NCBI GenBank assembly: GCA_002030015.1
Contig: LQBH01000011.1
Span: forward strand, 1-56,525
DNA: 56,525 bases
Direction: 5' to 3'
Source: a delta proteobacterium MLS_D
Lineage (GTDB): Bacteria; Desulfobacterota; Syntrophia; Syntrophales; UBA2210
Under the pieces are notes generated by a model, which saw only the letters and a list, made by a program, of their open reading frames with translations, searched no databases and was not told the DNA's origin. This document shows, piece by piece, positions 1-9,086 of the stretch (position 1 is the first letter of the stretch; each line of letters begins with the position of its first letter). Position numbers and translations under genes: made by a program.

Positions 1-230
1 CTCACCGCCTCGGAGAAGCTGTCGCTCACCCTTGTGTGGTAGATGAACATGCCAATTACCACCAAAATCCCAACCAGGACGAGGGCCACCAGGACCGGGG
101 AAACCGAAACCTTCGAACGGGCCGGCGCCGCTGTTTCGACGTCAGCCGCCCCGGTACCGGGTTCTTCATCGGATTCAATTGTATCCGACAGATCGGCGTT
201 ATTCAACTTTTCCGTGTCATGTTGTTCCAT
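1..230 (-). CDS. Partial single-pass membrane protein of unknown function
   Basis: The frame starts with ATG at 230, 21 nt after the fliA stop, and runs off the window edge without a stop, so only the first ~76 codons are visible. The visible protein has a hydrophilic acidic N-terminus of about 43 residues and then one strongly hydrophobic segment (about residues 44-65, Val/Leu/Ile-rich), followed by a charged stretch. This topology fits a single-pass, N-in membrane protein. I recognise no family. Its place at the end of the motA-to-fliA series suggests co-transcription with the flagellar genes, but that is inference. Base use resembles its neighbours. Confidence 0.6.
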   Translation of the reverse strand, partial: MEQHDTEKLNNADLSDTIESDEEPGTGAADVETAAPARSKVSVSPVLVALVLVGILVVIGMFIYHTRVSDSFSEAV

Positions 231-251
231 TGCGACCGACACTCCACACGT

Positions 252-983
252 TTATGAAAGCGACCCGCCTTCCAGGTCAAGCGGCCTGAGAGCGTTCCTG
301 AGCCGCAGTACCGCCCGGGCGTGAATCTGGCAGATTCTCGACTCCGTCAAACCCAGGACGAGACCTATTTCCTTAAGCGTCAGTTCCTCATAATAATAAA
401 GCGACAGGACGAGTCCCTCCTTTTCCGGCAGGGATTCGACGGCATCCTTCAGTACCCGCTTGACTTCTTTCCGCTTCAGAAAAGCAAAGGGGCTTTCATG
501 TTCGATTTTTTCGAGCACCTCAGACCGGGCGTACCGCTCCGTATAATCCGCCGGCAGGTCTTCGCTTGAGATAAGTGACAACCCTCGTGCTTCGTCGAGA
601 AGCGCGTAATAGTCTTCCAGAGATATGCCCATGAAATCAGCCGTTTCCTCGTCGGTCGGTTCCCTGCCCAGTTCGGTACGGAGGGAACGGGCGGCCGCCT
701 CCAGCCTCGAATCCTTGTTCCGGGACGAACGCGAAAGTATGTCCCGCGACCGGAGCTCGTCCAGAATGGCCCCCCGGATCCGGTACCGGGCGTAGATTTC
801 GAACTGAACGTTCTTGGTCTCGTCGAAACGCTCCACGGCGGAGATAAGTCCGAGCGTCCCCGCGCTTATCAGGTCTTCCCGGTCCACGTGGGCCGGCAAC
901 CGAACGGCCATCCGCTCCGCGATGTTCTTTACCAGGGGCGCGTACTGCACGATAAGCGCGTTTCGTTTTTCCCTGTCATTCAT
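252..983 (-). CDS. fliA: Flagellar RNA polymerase sigma factor FliA (sigma-28)
   Basis: This 243-residue protein has the normal FliA/WhiG length. Regions 2, 3 and 4 are recognisable: region 2 from about residue 10 ('APLVKNIAERMA', then a DLISAGTLGL-type segment), and a C-terminal helix-turn-helix ('LTLKEIGLVLGLTESRICQ'). It directs polymerase to late flagellar and chemotaxis promoters of the TAAAGTTT-N11-GCCGATAA kind, and such a site is present in front of cheW at 30673-30699. Its ATG overlaps the end of flhG by 8 nt, so the two genes are translationally coupled. It is the penultimate visible gene of the motA-started operon. No flgM anti-sigma gene is seen here. Confidence 0.95.
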   Translation of the reverse strand: MNDREKRNALIVQYAPLVKNIAERMAVRLPAHVDREDLISAGTLGLISAVERFDETKNVQFEIYARYRIRGAILDELRSRDILSRSSRNKDSRLEAAARSLRTELGREPTDEETADFMGISLEDYYALLDEARGLSLISSEDLPADYTERYARSEVLEKIEHESPFAFLKRKEVKRVLKDAVESLPEKEGLVLSLYYYEELTLKEIGLVLGLTESRICQIHARAVLRLRNALRPLDLEGGSLS

Positions 984-1872
984 TTCCCGTAATCACCGCG
1001 TTTCCAAAAAATTTCAGCATGCCCGGTTCGTCGCTGCAGATCTTCCGGTCATTCATCAGGGTGTCGGCAATGGCTCCCAAAAGCCTGCTGGCACGAGTCG
1101 ATGGAAACATCTCCGTGAACAGGGCCTGCTGCCGAACTGATTCCGTTACTGTTCGATCATAGCCCACGTATCCGAGATACTCCACCCGAAGGTCAAGAAA
1201 CCGGTCTGTGGCCGCCGATAACCGTCTAAAAACGCGCAGGGCCTCCTCGGCGCTTCTCGCCATGTTGACCATAACCAGGAAATCCCGTATGGCGTACCCG
1301 CGGTTCAATACTTTGATCAGCGCGTAGGCGTCCGTGAGCGACGTGGGATCCGGAGACAGTACCACGATGATCTCGTTGGCCGCCATGTTGAAATAGGTCA
1401 CGTTCCCGTTGATACCGGCGGCCGTGTCGATTACCATGATGTCCGGTTTTTCACCGAAGCATTCCAGTTCCTCGATAAGCGTCATTTTGTGACCGCGGGA
1501 CAACTCCGCCATTTCCTGAATACCCGAAGCGGCCGGCACGATCATGACGCCGCCCGGCCCGCGCACGACCACGTCGGACAGGGATTTTTCGCCCCGCAGC
1601 ACGTGACACAGGTTGTAACGGGGCGCAATGCCAAGAAGCACGTCGATGTTGGCGAGCCCCGCGTCGGCGTCGAGCAGGAGAACCCGCTTCCCCTGCGTCG
1701 AAAAAAGATAGGCCAGGTTGGCGGCGATGTTTGTCTTTCCGACGCCGCCCTTGCCGCTGGTAACGGCGATCACCCTCACCCGGTTTTTCTTACCTCTGCC
1801 GGTCGATGCATCCCTTCCACCGGTCACGCCGGCGTTTCCCGCGTACTCTCGTAATATTCCAGCCTGATCCAC
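976..1872 (-). CDS. flhG: MinD-like ATPase FlhG/FleN, flagellar number regulator
   Basis: This 298-residue MinD/ParA-type ATPase has a deviant Walker A motif (SGKGGVGKT, residues 39-47), the switch segment 'LLLDADAGLAN' and a Walker B-like 'MVIDTAAG'. The N-terminus begins MDQAGILR, which matches the DQAxxLR helix by which FlhG proteins stimulate the FlhF GTPase. FlhG restrains flagellar number, together with FlhF, at the cell pole, and in some bacteria it antagonises the FleQ/FlrA activator. It sits between flhF (52 nt gap) and fliA (8 nt overlap), the usual order. The chosen start has an AGAGGTG ribosome site and preserves the activator helix. Confidence 0.93.
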   Translation of the reverse strand: MDQAGILREYAGNAGVTGGRDASTGRGKKNRVRVIAVTSGKGGVGKTNIAANLAYLFSTQGKRVLLLDADAGLANIDVLLGIAPRYNLCHVLRGEKSLSDVVVRGPGGVMIVPAASGIQEMAELSRGHKMTLIEELECFGEKPDIMVIDTAAGINGNVTYFNMAANEIIVVLSPDPTSLTDAYALIKVLNRGYAIRDFLVMVNMARSAEEALRVFRRLSAATDRFLDLRVEYLGYVGYDRTVTESVRQQALFTEMFPSTRASRLLGAIADTLMNDRKICSDEPGMLKFFGNAVITGNE

Positions 1873-1924
1873 CGATTCACCTCTTTATCTTAAGCGAATA
1901 TACACCGTGTCAACCACGTTTCCG

Positions 1925-3043
1925 TTAATGCCGGGGAATTTCCCGGTCGACGACCAGCCGCGCGATTCTTTGGGGATCGACGGAACGGATATCACGAGGA
2001 ACCTGCTGTCCCGTCGCGATATCGGTCACAGGCCGTCCCGCCAGGTCGATCACGTTGTAAACGCAGCCGTAATCGCCGGCGTCGTCGATCTTGGTCATGA
2101 CAATCCGTTCATACTCCAGCGGGCGAAACCGCCGCACGGCGTCCGTCATGGCGTCTTCCCCGGTGGTGGCGCTCAGCACGAGGTTCGTTCTCACGGGAGC
2201 GCTCCCCATGAACGATCGACGCAGTTTCATGACATAGTCGCCGTCGGATCGGCTCTTGCCCGGCGTGTCGATAAGCACGCGGTCAAGGTGGGCAAACGAG
2301 CTGATCGCCGTCTCAAGAGACCCGTCCGCCGGAACCGAGATCACCGGAACATTCATGATGTCGCCGTATATTTTCAACTGTTCAACCGCGCCGATACGAA
2401 AATCGTCCATGGTGATAATGCCGAGGCTTTTTTTGTCCCTGTACAGAATGCGGGCGGCGAATTTCGCAAGCGTTGTCGTTTTTCCTTCGCCCGCGGGTCC
2501 CACGAAGGCACAGATCCGCTTTTCATCTGCAGGACCGGGCGAACAGGACACCACCGACCGGATGATCGCCCGTTTCAGTGTGTCGCCGGTCCTGTCACCA
2601 TCGTGGCCCGCTTTCGATTCAAGATTTTCATCCTGTATTATTTTCATCAGTTTCCCTGCCGCCCGCCGGGACAATCCGCGCGAAATAAGCTCCCGATAAA
2701 GAGGCGGGATTCCCCGCTCGTCCTGTTTACCTGAAAACGCCAGTTTCGATGCGAGGGCGAGAATGCGGTCATTCATCTCGTCAAGCCGGGCCTCGACCCG
2801 GCTCCAGCGATCACCATACTCAGCGGGCCGGCCCGTTTCACCGGCAGCGCCGAAGCCGTTTTCCGCCGCTGCTTCCTCCGCCGTCACGTCGTCCCGTTCC
2901 ATTGCCGCGACAATTTCGATTCTCGAGGACGCGCCTTTTCCGATCCGTCGCGACGACAGGATGACGGCGTCCGGGCCGAGGTCGCGACGGATCCGTTCCA
3001 TTGCCTCGCTGATACTCCGTACTTCGTATTTTTTAAGATGCAT
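1925..3043 (-). CDS. flhF: Flagellar biosynthesis GTPase FlhF
   Basis: This 372-residue SRP-family GTPase has an N-terminal basic segment (MHLKKYEVRS...) and a variable acidic middle, then the NG domains. The P-loop is GPAGEGKTTT at residues 182-191. Further downstream are 'GIITMDDFRIGAVEQLKIY' (the G2/I-box region), 'VLIDTPGKS' (G3) and 'VMTKIDDAG' (G4-like TKxD). FlhF marks the pole for flagellar assembly and is switched by FlhG. Its ATG lies 11 nt inside the end of flhA, indicating coupling. The P-loop has GEGKT where GVGKT is more usual, which should be tolerated. Confidence 0.93.
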   Translation of the reverse strand: MHLKKYEVRSISEAMERIRRDLGPDAVILSSRRIGKGASSRIEIVAAMERDDVTAEEAAAENGFGAAGETGRPAEYGDRWSRVEARLDEMNDRILALASKLAFSGKQDERGIPPLYRELISRGLSRRAAGKLMKIIQDENLESKAGHDGDRTGDTLKRAIIRSVVSCSPGPADEKRICAFVGPAGEGKTTTLAKFAARILYRDKKSLGIITMDDFRIGAVEQLKIYGDIMNVPVISVPADGSLETAISSFAHLDRVLIDTPGKSRSDGDYVMKLRRSFMGSAPVRTNLVLSATTGEDAMTDAVRRFRPLEYERIVMTKIDDAGDYGCVYNVIDLAGRPVTDIATGQQVPRDIRSVDPQRIARLVVDREIPRH

Positions 3044-5120
3044 CGGGCAACCTCAACATCCCCAGCGACTTGATCTGCACGTCGTGCGTGATCTCACTGT
3101 GAGACAGAACGGTAATAAAGGGGAAAAATTTCTCCAGCAGTTTCCAGAGAACGCCCCTGATGGCGGGTGAACAGAGAATAACCGGCTGTTTCCCCCGCTC
3201 CGTGAATGTTCTTACATAGTTCTGAATGGTCCCGACCATATTCTGAACCAGCGACGGTTCGGCGAGAACATAGGATTCGAATTCCGTGTGCTGAACCGTC
3301 CGGTTGATGGCTTCCTCCATGTCGGGTGAGACGAGAACTACCTCGAGTTCGTTCTTCTCGTCCTTGTACTGGTTCGTAATGGCCCGCGACAGAGCCTGGC
3401 GGACGTACCCCGTGAGGAAATCCACGTTTTTCGTGACGGGAACATGGTCCGCAAGCGTCTCCAGTATAGTGGCGACGTCGCGGATGGACACGCGTTCTTT
3501 CAGCAACCGTTGCATCACCTTGTGCAATGTTCCCAGAGGAACGACCGAGGGAACCAGCTCCTCCACCAGGCCCGGGTGGCTGTGGGACAGCGTATCGAGA
3601 AGCGCCTTGACGTCCTGCCGCCCCAGGAGTTCCCCCGTGTGGTTTTTGACGATTTCCGTGATGTGGGTCATAATAACCGTCGCCGGATCGACCACGACGA
3701 CACCCTGGTTGCTCAGGAGTTCCTTCTCCTTTTCCGTGACCCACAGGGCCGGCAGCCCGAATGCCGGCTCGGTTGCCGGAATACCCTTGACGCCCAGGTT
3801 TTCGTCGGGAGCGATCACGAGGTAATGGTCCATCATCAATTCGCCCCTGGCGACTTCTGATCCCCTGATCTTGAGAATGTATTCACCCGGTTTCAGTTGA
3901 AGATTGTCGCGGATGTGAACCGCCGGCAGAATGAACCCCATGTCGAGGGCAAACTGGCGACGGAATGTCTTGATCCTGTTGAGCAGCTCGCCGTCCTGGC
4001 CGGCGTCGACCATCGGGATGAGACCATATCCCACATCGAGTTCCATGGCGTCGAGCGGCAGAAGGGTATCCGCCGGTTCAGGCGGCGGCGCGGCGTCTTC
4101 TTTCTCTTGTTGTTCTTCTTCCTCCTCCCGGGCGGCGGCACGGGAAAGGCTCCAGGCAAGAGCGAACATGGCGGCGGACATGATGACAAAAGCGAACGTG
4201 GGCATGCCGGGAATCATACCGAAGACAAAGAGCATGACCGCCGCCGTTACGATCGCCCGGGGCTGCGTCAGAATCTGTTGCGACATCTCACGACCCAGGT
4301 CCGCCGACGCCGCCGAGCGCGTGACAAGCATGCCCGCCGCCGATGATACGACCAGCGCGGGTATCTGGGTCACCAGCCCGTCGCCCACGGTGAGCAGCGT
4401 GTAGGTGCGGGCCGCGGCGCCCACGTCCATGCCCTGCTGCAGGACCCCCACCACGAGGCCTCCGATGATATTGATAAGAACGATGACGATGCCGGCTACG
4501 GCGTCACCGCGGACAAACTTGCTCGCCCCGTCCATGGCGCCGTAAAAATCGGATTCCCGCTCCACGGACTTTCGCCGATTGCGGGCATCGGTGTCCGAGA
4601 TGAGTCCCGCGTTGAGATCGGCGTCGATGCTCATCTGCTTGCCCGGCATGGCGTCCAGTGTGAACCGGGCCGCGACCTCGGCGATTCGCGTGGCGCCCTT
4701 GGTGATAACAATAAAATTAATAAGTACGAGGACGAGAAAAACGATCAGCCCGACCACAAAGTTGCCGCCCACAACGAAGGTACCGAATGCCTGGATCACT
4801 CTCCCCGCCGCCTCGGTTCCTTCGTGGCCGTTGAGAAGAATGAGCCGCGTGGAAGCGACGTTGAGGGCAAGCCTGAAAAGCGTCGCCGTAAGCAGCACCG
4901 ATGGAAACACGGAAAAATCGAGCGGCTTCAACACGTAAATAGCGACAAGCATGATGATGATGGCATAGGTGATGTTCGCCGACAGGAGAATGTCAAGGAC
5001 GGACGGCGGCAGCGGTATAAGCATCACCAGCAGAATCCCGATGAGAGCCATTCCCACCAGGGTACTGCCGCCGGTGACCCAGCGCCGGCCGATGTTGCTT
5101 CGTGAACTCGTTTGGTTCAT
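3033..5120 (-). CDS. flhA: Flagellar type III export gate protein FlhA
   Basis: The 695 residues match full-length FlhA. The first ~330 residues hold about eight hydrophobic segments with the conserved FHIPEP-family stretch ('EVAARFTLDAMPGKQMSID', around residue 155-175). An acidic Glu-rich linker (about residues 335-350) leads to the soluble C-terminal domain, which binds chaperone-substrate complexes. FlhA forms the nonameric export gate in the inner membrane under the MS ring and uses the proton motive force. Its ATG overlaps the flhB stop by 1 nt (TAATG) and its end overlaps flhF, consistent with one operon. Confidence 0.96.
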   Translation of the reverse strand: MNQTSSRSNIGRRWVTGGSTLVGMALIGILLVMLIPLPPSVLDILLSANITYAIIIMLVAIYVLKPLDFSVFPSVLLTATLFRLALNVASTRLILLNGHEGTEAAGRVIQAFGTFVVGGNFVVGLIVFLVLVLINFIVITKGATRIAEVAARFTLDAMPGKQMSIDADLNAGLISDTDARNRRKSVERESDFYGAMDGASKFVRGDAVAGIVIVLINIIGGLVVGVLQQGMDVGAAARTYTLLTVGDGLVTQIPALVVSSAAGMLVTRSAASADLGREMSQQILTQPRAIVTAAVMLFVFGMIPGMPTFAFVIMSAAMFALAWSLSRAAAREEEEEQQEKEDAAPPPEPADTLLPLDAMELDVGYGLIPMVDAGQDGELLNRIKTFRRQFALDMGFILPAVHIRDNLQLKPGEYILKIRGSEVARGELMMDHYLVIAPDENLGVKGIPATEPAFGLPALWVTEKEKELLSNQGVVVVDPATVIMTHITEIVKNHTGELLGRQDVKALLDTLSHSHPGLVEELVPSVVPLGTLHKVMQRLLKERVSIRDVATILETLADHVPVTKNVDFLTGYVRQALSRAITNQYKDEKNELEVVLVSPDMEEAINRTVQHTEFESYVLAEPSLVQNMVGTIQNYVRTFTERGKQPVILCSPAIRGVLWKLLEKFFPFITVLSHSEITHDVQIKSLGMLRLPDAS

Positions 5121-6217
5121 TATCCGTTCCAGACTCCCGCCCGTTCCGTTCCTCTCCGGTACACGTAAGCCAGCACTTCGGCGACGGCCCGGTAGAGCTC
5201 CGACGGGATGGTTTCGTTTACCTTGACCATCGTATTCAATAGTTGTGCCAGAAGCTTGTTTTCCACGATGGGAATTCCATTCTTCCGCGCCGCTTCCCTG
5301 ATCTTCCCGGCAATGAACCCCTTGCCTTTGGCCGTCACCACGGGAGCGCTCATGTTTTCCGGGTCGTACCGCAGCGCGACGGCGATCCTGGTGGGATTGG
5401 TGACAACCACGTCGGCCTTTTCGACACTCGCCATCATCCGCTGCCGCGCAGCCTCGCGCTGAAGCTGCCTGATGCGGGCCTTGATAAGGGGATCACCCTC
5501 GGTGTTCTTCAGTTCATCCTTCACTTCCTTGTTGCTCATGCGAAGATTCTTTTCGTATTCCCACCTCTGATAGGCGTAATCCAGGGCGGCAAGGATCACC
5601 AGGGCCCAGCAGGTGCGAAAAATAATCTTGAACGCCACTGATCCCGTGTAATCGAGAATTCCCCACGAGCCGAGCCATCCGACGGGAATGATGTTTTCAA
5701 GCTCAGCCATGATGGTAAGATAGACAACAAACGCAACAATAATGATCTTGAACATGCTTTTCGCCAGCTCAACCAGCGAACGCAGAGATACTTTCTGTTT
5801 GAATCCCTTGACAGGGCTGATTTTCGAGAGCTTGGGCCGTATCGATTCGGGCGAAAAAAGGAACCCGACCTGCATCAGGTTGGCTATGAGACCCGCCAGA
5901 AAAACGGTCAGCAACAGGGGCAGAAGAAGCAATCCCACCCGGCGCAGGGCGTCGACAAACAACAACCGCGTGCCGTCGACGGTCATCTGGAAGCTCCCCG
6001 CTTCCATGAAACACCAGCGCATTAAGCGCGACATGGATTCCGTCATGGAGGCCGCCGCGAAGTAAAACAATCCCAGACAGGCGAGAAGGATGAAGACCGA
6101 CGTCACTTCCTGGCTCTTCGCGACCTGTCCCTTGTTACGCGCCTCTTCCCGGCGCTTCGGAGTAGGTTGCTCGGTTTTTTCCTCACTTGCCTGCTGGTCG
6201 CCCTGTTCTTCAGCCAT
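5120..6217 (-). CDS. flhB: Flagellar export switch protein FlhB
   Basis: This 365-residue protein has a charged N-terminus typical of FlhB ('EKTEQPTPKRREEARNKGQV'), four membrane segments between about residues 38 and 215, and the cytosolic autocleavage domain. The self-cleavage tetrapeptide, normally NPTH, reads NPTR here (residues 274-277, bases 5387-5398), so the His is replaced by Arg. The flanking 'VVVT' and 'IAVALRYD' are canonical. FlhB switches the export apparatus from rod/hook to filament substrates, working with FliK. It lies 71 nt downstream of fliR, and an Ala-Glu start follows a GAGG site. Confidence 0.95.
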   Translation of the reverse strand: MAEEQGDQQASEEKTEQPTPKRREEARNKGQVAKSQEVTSVFILLACLGLFYFAAASMTESMSRLMRWCFMEAGSFQMTVDGTRLLFVDALRRVGLLLLPLLLTVFLAGLIANLMQVGFLFSPESIRPKLSKISPVKGFKQKVSLRSLVELAKSMFKIIIVAFVVYLTIMAELENIIPVGWLGSWGILDYTGSVAFKIIFRTCWALVILAALDYAYQRWEYEKNLRMSNKEVKDELKNTEGDPLIKARIRQLQREAARQRMMASVEKADVVVTNPTRIAVALRYDPENMSAPVVTAKGKGFIAGKIREAARKNGIPIVENKLLAQLLNTMVKVNETIPSELYRAVAEVLAYVYRRGTERAGVWNG

Positions 6218-6288
6218 GGTTCGCCTCGACAGTTACCTGACGGTCTTGTCAAAAATCCGGCCCCCGGTGTCCCGAATTCCCGGCAGGC

Positions 6289-7059
6289 TCACATGTGTTC
6301 CAGAAATGTCCCCAGAACACCCGCAAAATCGGAAAAGGCGGCACCGATCACACGGCCCATGAAAGGAAGCGTTATACCGATTGCGATAAGGCCTATGCCG
6401 ATTTTAAGGGGAAACCCGACGATAAAAATATTTATCTGGGGCACCGTCCTGGCGACCATGCCGAGACCGACGCTGGTAAAAAGCAGAAGCACCATGACGG
6501 GAGCCCCGATGGAAAGACCGACGGTGAATATGCTTCTGGCGTACTGTATAATCGCCTCCGTCAGTCCGCCGGTCATGCAGAACGTCATAAGCGGAACGAT
6601 TCTGAAACTCTCCGCGATCCCGTACAGGAACACGTGGTGACCGTCCACGGCCAGGAAAATCAGCATGGATACGAAGAAACAAAACTGTGCTATCACCGAT
6701 ACCTGCGCGCTGCTCAGCGGGTCAACCACGTTGACGATGGCGAATCCCATCTGGAAACCGACAACCTGCCCTCCGAGCTGAACCGCCGCGAACAGGCACT
6801 GCGCCGCGATGCCTATTATCAGGCCGATGATGACTTCGCCCGCCGCCCGTATCAAAAACGGCAACGAGGGATCGGCGTACTGGGGAGCCGCGACGGCCGG
6901 CGCGATGATAACGGTCATTAAAATCGACAGGCCGCCTTTCACGCGCACGGGAACCGACCTGTTCCCGATTACCGGCATGCTTGCAATGATGGCGCTCACT
7001 CGAAGAAAAACCAGGATGAACTGTTCGAGCTGGGACGCCGTAAGATGCATGATATCCAT
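6289..7059 (-). CDS. fliR: Flagellar export gate protein FliR
   Basis: This 256-residue, highly hydrophobic protein has about six membrane segments and family signatures such as 'ASQLEQFILVFLRVSAIIA' near the N-terminus and 'GVQ/AVQLGGQVVGFQMGFA' around residues 90-110. FliR joins FliP and FliQ in the helical core complex of the flagellar type III export gate. The start has an AAGGTG site 8 nt upstream. It is placed after fliQ and before flhB, as in most flagellar operons. Confidence 0.94.
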   Translation of the reverse strand: MDIMHLTASQLEQFILVFLRVSAIIASMPVIGNRSVPVRVKGGLSILMTVIIAPAVAAPQYADPSLPFLIRAAGEVIIGLIIGIAAQCLFAAVQLGGQVVGFQMGFAIVNVVDPLSSAQVSVIAQFCFFVSMLIFLAVDGHHVFLYGIAESFRIVPLMTFCMTGGLTEAIIQYARSIFTVGLSIGAPVMVLLLFTSVGLGMVARTVPQINIFIVGFPLKIGIGLIAIGITLPFMGRVIGAAFSDFAGVLGTFLEHM

Positions 7060-7092
7060 GGACTGACACCTTCCAGCTTCGCTCCCCGGTCT

Positions 7093-7359
7093 TTACCGTA
7101 TGTAAAACGGTATGGACGTGAACAGGTTGTGAGTGAAACTGACCATGATGTTGATCATCCATGGAAGCGCGACCACCATGGCAAGCAGGACGCCGACGAT
7201 TTTGGGAACGAAGGTAAGCGTCATTTCCTGGACCTGGGTGACCGCCTGAAAGATGCTGACCGCCAGGCCGATGATCAGTCCGACGCCAAGCATCGGCGCC
7301 GACAGAAGCAGCGTCATCTGTATCGCGTCGTAGGCGATTCCGATTACCACGTCGACCAT
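7093..7359 (-). CDS. fliQ: Flagellar export gate protein FliQ
   Basis: The protein has 88 residues, the usual FliQ size, with two long hydrophobic helices separated by a short charged turn ('SIFQAVTQVQEMTLTFVPKI' is the conserved middle). FliQ wraps around the FliP-FliR core of the export gate. It starts 35 nt after fliP with a GGAAAGG site and is followed by fliR after 33 nt, consistent with a single transcript. Confidence 0.94.
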   Translation of the reverse strand: MVDVVIGIAYDAIQMTLLLSAPMLGVGLIIGLAVSIFQAVTQVQEMTLTFVPKIVGVLLAMVVALPWMINIMVSFTHNLFTSIPFYIR

Positions 7360-7394
7360 TGCCGTAACCTTTCCCCCGTTTCGGGATGTTATCT

Positions 7395-8177
7395 CTAGTG
7401 AAAACTTTCAACCAGCGAACCGACCACCAGGTACCACCCGTCCACGAGCACGAAAAGCATGAGCTTGAAAGGAAGACTCACCATGATGGGCGGCAGCATG
7501 AGCATACCCATGGAGAGCAGAACGCTGGCGACGACCATGTCCAGAATCAGGAAGGGAACATAGATCATGAACCCGATCTGAAAGGCCGTTTTCAGTTCAC
7601 TGATGACAAACGCCGGAATAAGCTCCGTGAGTCCCGTTTCAGCCGGCGTCCCGGGCTGTGTTGTTCCGGAAATTTTCATGAACAACGCCAGATCCTTGTC
7701 ACGGGTGTGTTTGAGCATGAATTCCCGCACGGGATCGGCAGCCGCCTCAAGGGCCTCTTCGGCGGACAGCTCGTCGTCGACGAACGGCTGTATCGCCCCG
7801 CTGTTGACGGCGTTCCACACGGGCGCCATGATAAAAAAAGTCAGGAAGAGCGACAGGCCGATGACGATCTGGTTCGCGGGAATCTGCTGCGTTCCCAGGG
7901 CGTGGCGAAGCAGTGACAGGACAACGACGATCCGGGTGAAGGAGGTAAGCATGATGAGAATGGCCGGAGCCAGCGAAAGAACGGTGAACAACAGCAACAA
8001 CTGAAGCAGGGTTGATGTACCGCCGGTCCCGCCGTCACCGTCCCCTATGTTTACCTCGATCGACGGCAGAGACAGCGGTTCGGCCCCGGCGGCTCCCGCC
8101 GTTACGAACAGCAGGAGCAGGGAACACGCCGCTGCTGCGATAAAACGCCACCTGCTCTTCTCATCCGCGGTTTTCAC
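7395..8177 (-). CDS. fliP: Flagellar export gate protein FliP
   Basis: I place the start at the GTG at 8177, which follows CTGGAGAAAAACA (GGAG with 7 nt spacing) and gives 260 residues, close to the ~245 of characterised FliP. A longer frame upstream lies inside fliO and adds nothing FliP-like. The first ~31 residues form a signal peptide ('[21 protein letters not shown]'), as expected for FliP. The mature part has the family stretches '[20 protein letters not shown]' and '[21 protein letters not shown]'. FliP pentamers form the export pore core. The start overlaps fliO by 17 nt. Confidence 0.94.
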   Translation of the reverse strand: MKTADEKSRWRFIAAAACSLLLLFVTAGAAGAEPLSLPSIEVNIGDGDGGTGGTSTLLQLLLLFTVLSLAPAILIMLTSFTRIVVVLSLLRHALGTQQIPANQIVIGLSLFLTFFIMAPVWNAVNSGAIQPFVDDELSAEEALEAAADPVREFMLKHTRDKDLALFMKISGTTQPGTPAETGLTELIPAFVISELKTAFQIGFMIYVPFLILDMVVASVLLSMGMLMLPPIMVSLPFKLMLFVLVDGWYLVVGSLVESFH

Positions 8178-8574
8178 TGTTTTTCTCCAGGAACGTTCCG
8201 GAAACGCGGAACCGGGAAGCGTATTCAGCAAGATGACGGGCGAATCCGCCTCCGCGGCCGCCCTTCTCTGTCGTTCTTTCTCCGGTCGGGCTGTCAAGCG
8301 TCCCGGGATCATCGATCTGAGCCAGCGTCGTCATGCCCTGCGGAGACAGTCCTACCACGATCATCGTACCCGCCACGTCGACGAGGGCTATGCTGTTCTT
8401 GCCACCGAGGTAGCGAACGGCCCTGACACGAATAATATCCGCGCCTCCCGACGTCGTACCGCCACGGTTCACGGTTTTTTTCAACACGTACATGACAATG
8501 ACGACCGCGCCCAGCACGAGGGCCAGCGCCGAGATCATCTTGATTGAAGCGGCGAACAGTTCCGAAGATTCCAT
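8161..8574 (-). CDS. fliO: Flagellar biosynthesis protein FliO
   Basis: This 137-residue protein has one N-terminal membrane segment (about residues 8-28) followed by a small cytoplasmic domain with the FliO pattern '[20 protein letters not shown]' and '[18 protein letters not shown]'. FliO assists assembly or stability of the FliP ring. It has a good AAGGAG ribosome site and lies 29 nt after fliN. The family is short and weakly conserved, so the call rests on the fold pattern together with the fliN-fliO-fliP order. Confidence 0.88.
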   Translation of the reverse strand: MESSELFAASIKMISALALVLGAVVIVMYVLKKTVNRGGTTSGGADIIRVRAVRYLGGKNSIALVDVAGTMIVVGLSPQGMTTLAQIDDPGTLDSPTGERTTEKGGRGGGFARHLAEYASRFRVSGTFLEKNSENRG

Positions 8575-8603
8575 GTCGCTCCTTTGTACGGCCCGTCAAG
8601 GGG

Positions 8604-9080
8604 CTATCTCAGGTTGTTGACCCGTTCCGAATGCGAAACCACGTCGGTCAGCCGAACGCCTAATCGCTCATTGGCCACGACCACCTCGCCCCGCGCGATG
8701 AGTCGGTTATTGAGGTAAAGATCCACGGGCTCACCGGCGTTCTTGTCCAGTTCGATGACCGATCCTGGTCCCAGTGACAGCAGTTCGCCCACCGGCATCT
8801 TTGAACGCCCCAGCTCCGCGGAAACCTTGAGCGGTATCTCAAGAATGAAGTCAAGATCAAGCGATCCTTTTGACTCACCATTACTTTGAAGCTCATCGAA
8901 TTTCACGGCGCCTACTTCCTGTTTCCCGGGCGTCGCCTTTTCCCGGGGTTGCCCTTTTTCGGCGTTCATCGCAGCAGCCCGTTCGACGGCTTCTTCCCCT
9001 CCGGAGGCCTTCAGCTCTTCCTGGACATCACTCCAGTCCAGATTGTTGATGACGCTTTCATCTTTACTGTTTTCAGTCAT
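8604..9080 (-). CDS. fliN: Flagellar motor switch protein FliN
   Basis: Of the 158 residues, the C-terminal ~75 form the SpoA/FliN domain ('LDFILEIPLKVSAELGRSKM', 'LLSLGPGSVIELDKNAGEPV', 'GEVVVANERLGVRLTDVV'). The N-terminal ~75 residues are charged and of low complexity, an extension often seen in deltaproteobacterial FliN. FliN forms the base of the C-ring with FliM and binds CheY-P. It lies 6 nt after fliM. Confidence 0.94.
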   Translation of the reverse strand: MTENSKDESVINNLDWSDVQEELKASGGEEAVERAAAMNAEKGQPREKATPGKQEVGAVKFDELQSNGESKGSLDLDFILEIPLKVSAELGRSKMPVGELLSLGPGSVIELDKNAGEPVDLYLNNRLIARGEVVVANERLGVRLTDVVSHSERVNNLR

Positions 9081-9086
9081 ATTCTC

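Noticed and set aside
1907-2734. Open frame of 275 codons on the plus strand
   Set aside because: It is antisense to flhF, with no family resemblance and a composition unlike real proteins.
8178-8312. N-terminal extension of FliP to an upstream start
   Set aside because: It would lie inside fliO and separate the signal peptide from the N-terminus. The GTG at 8177 has a good ribosome site.
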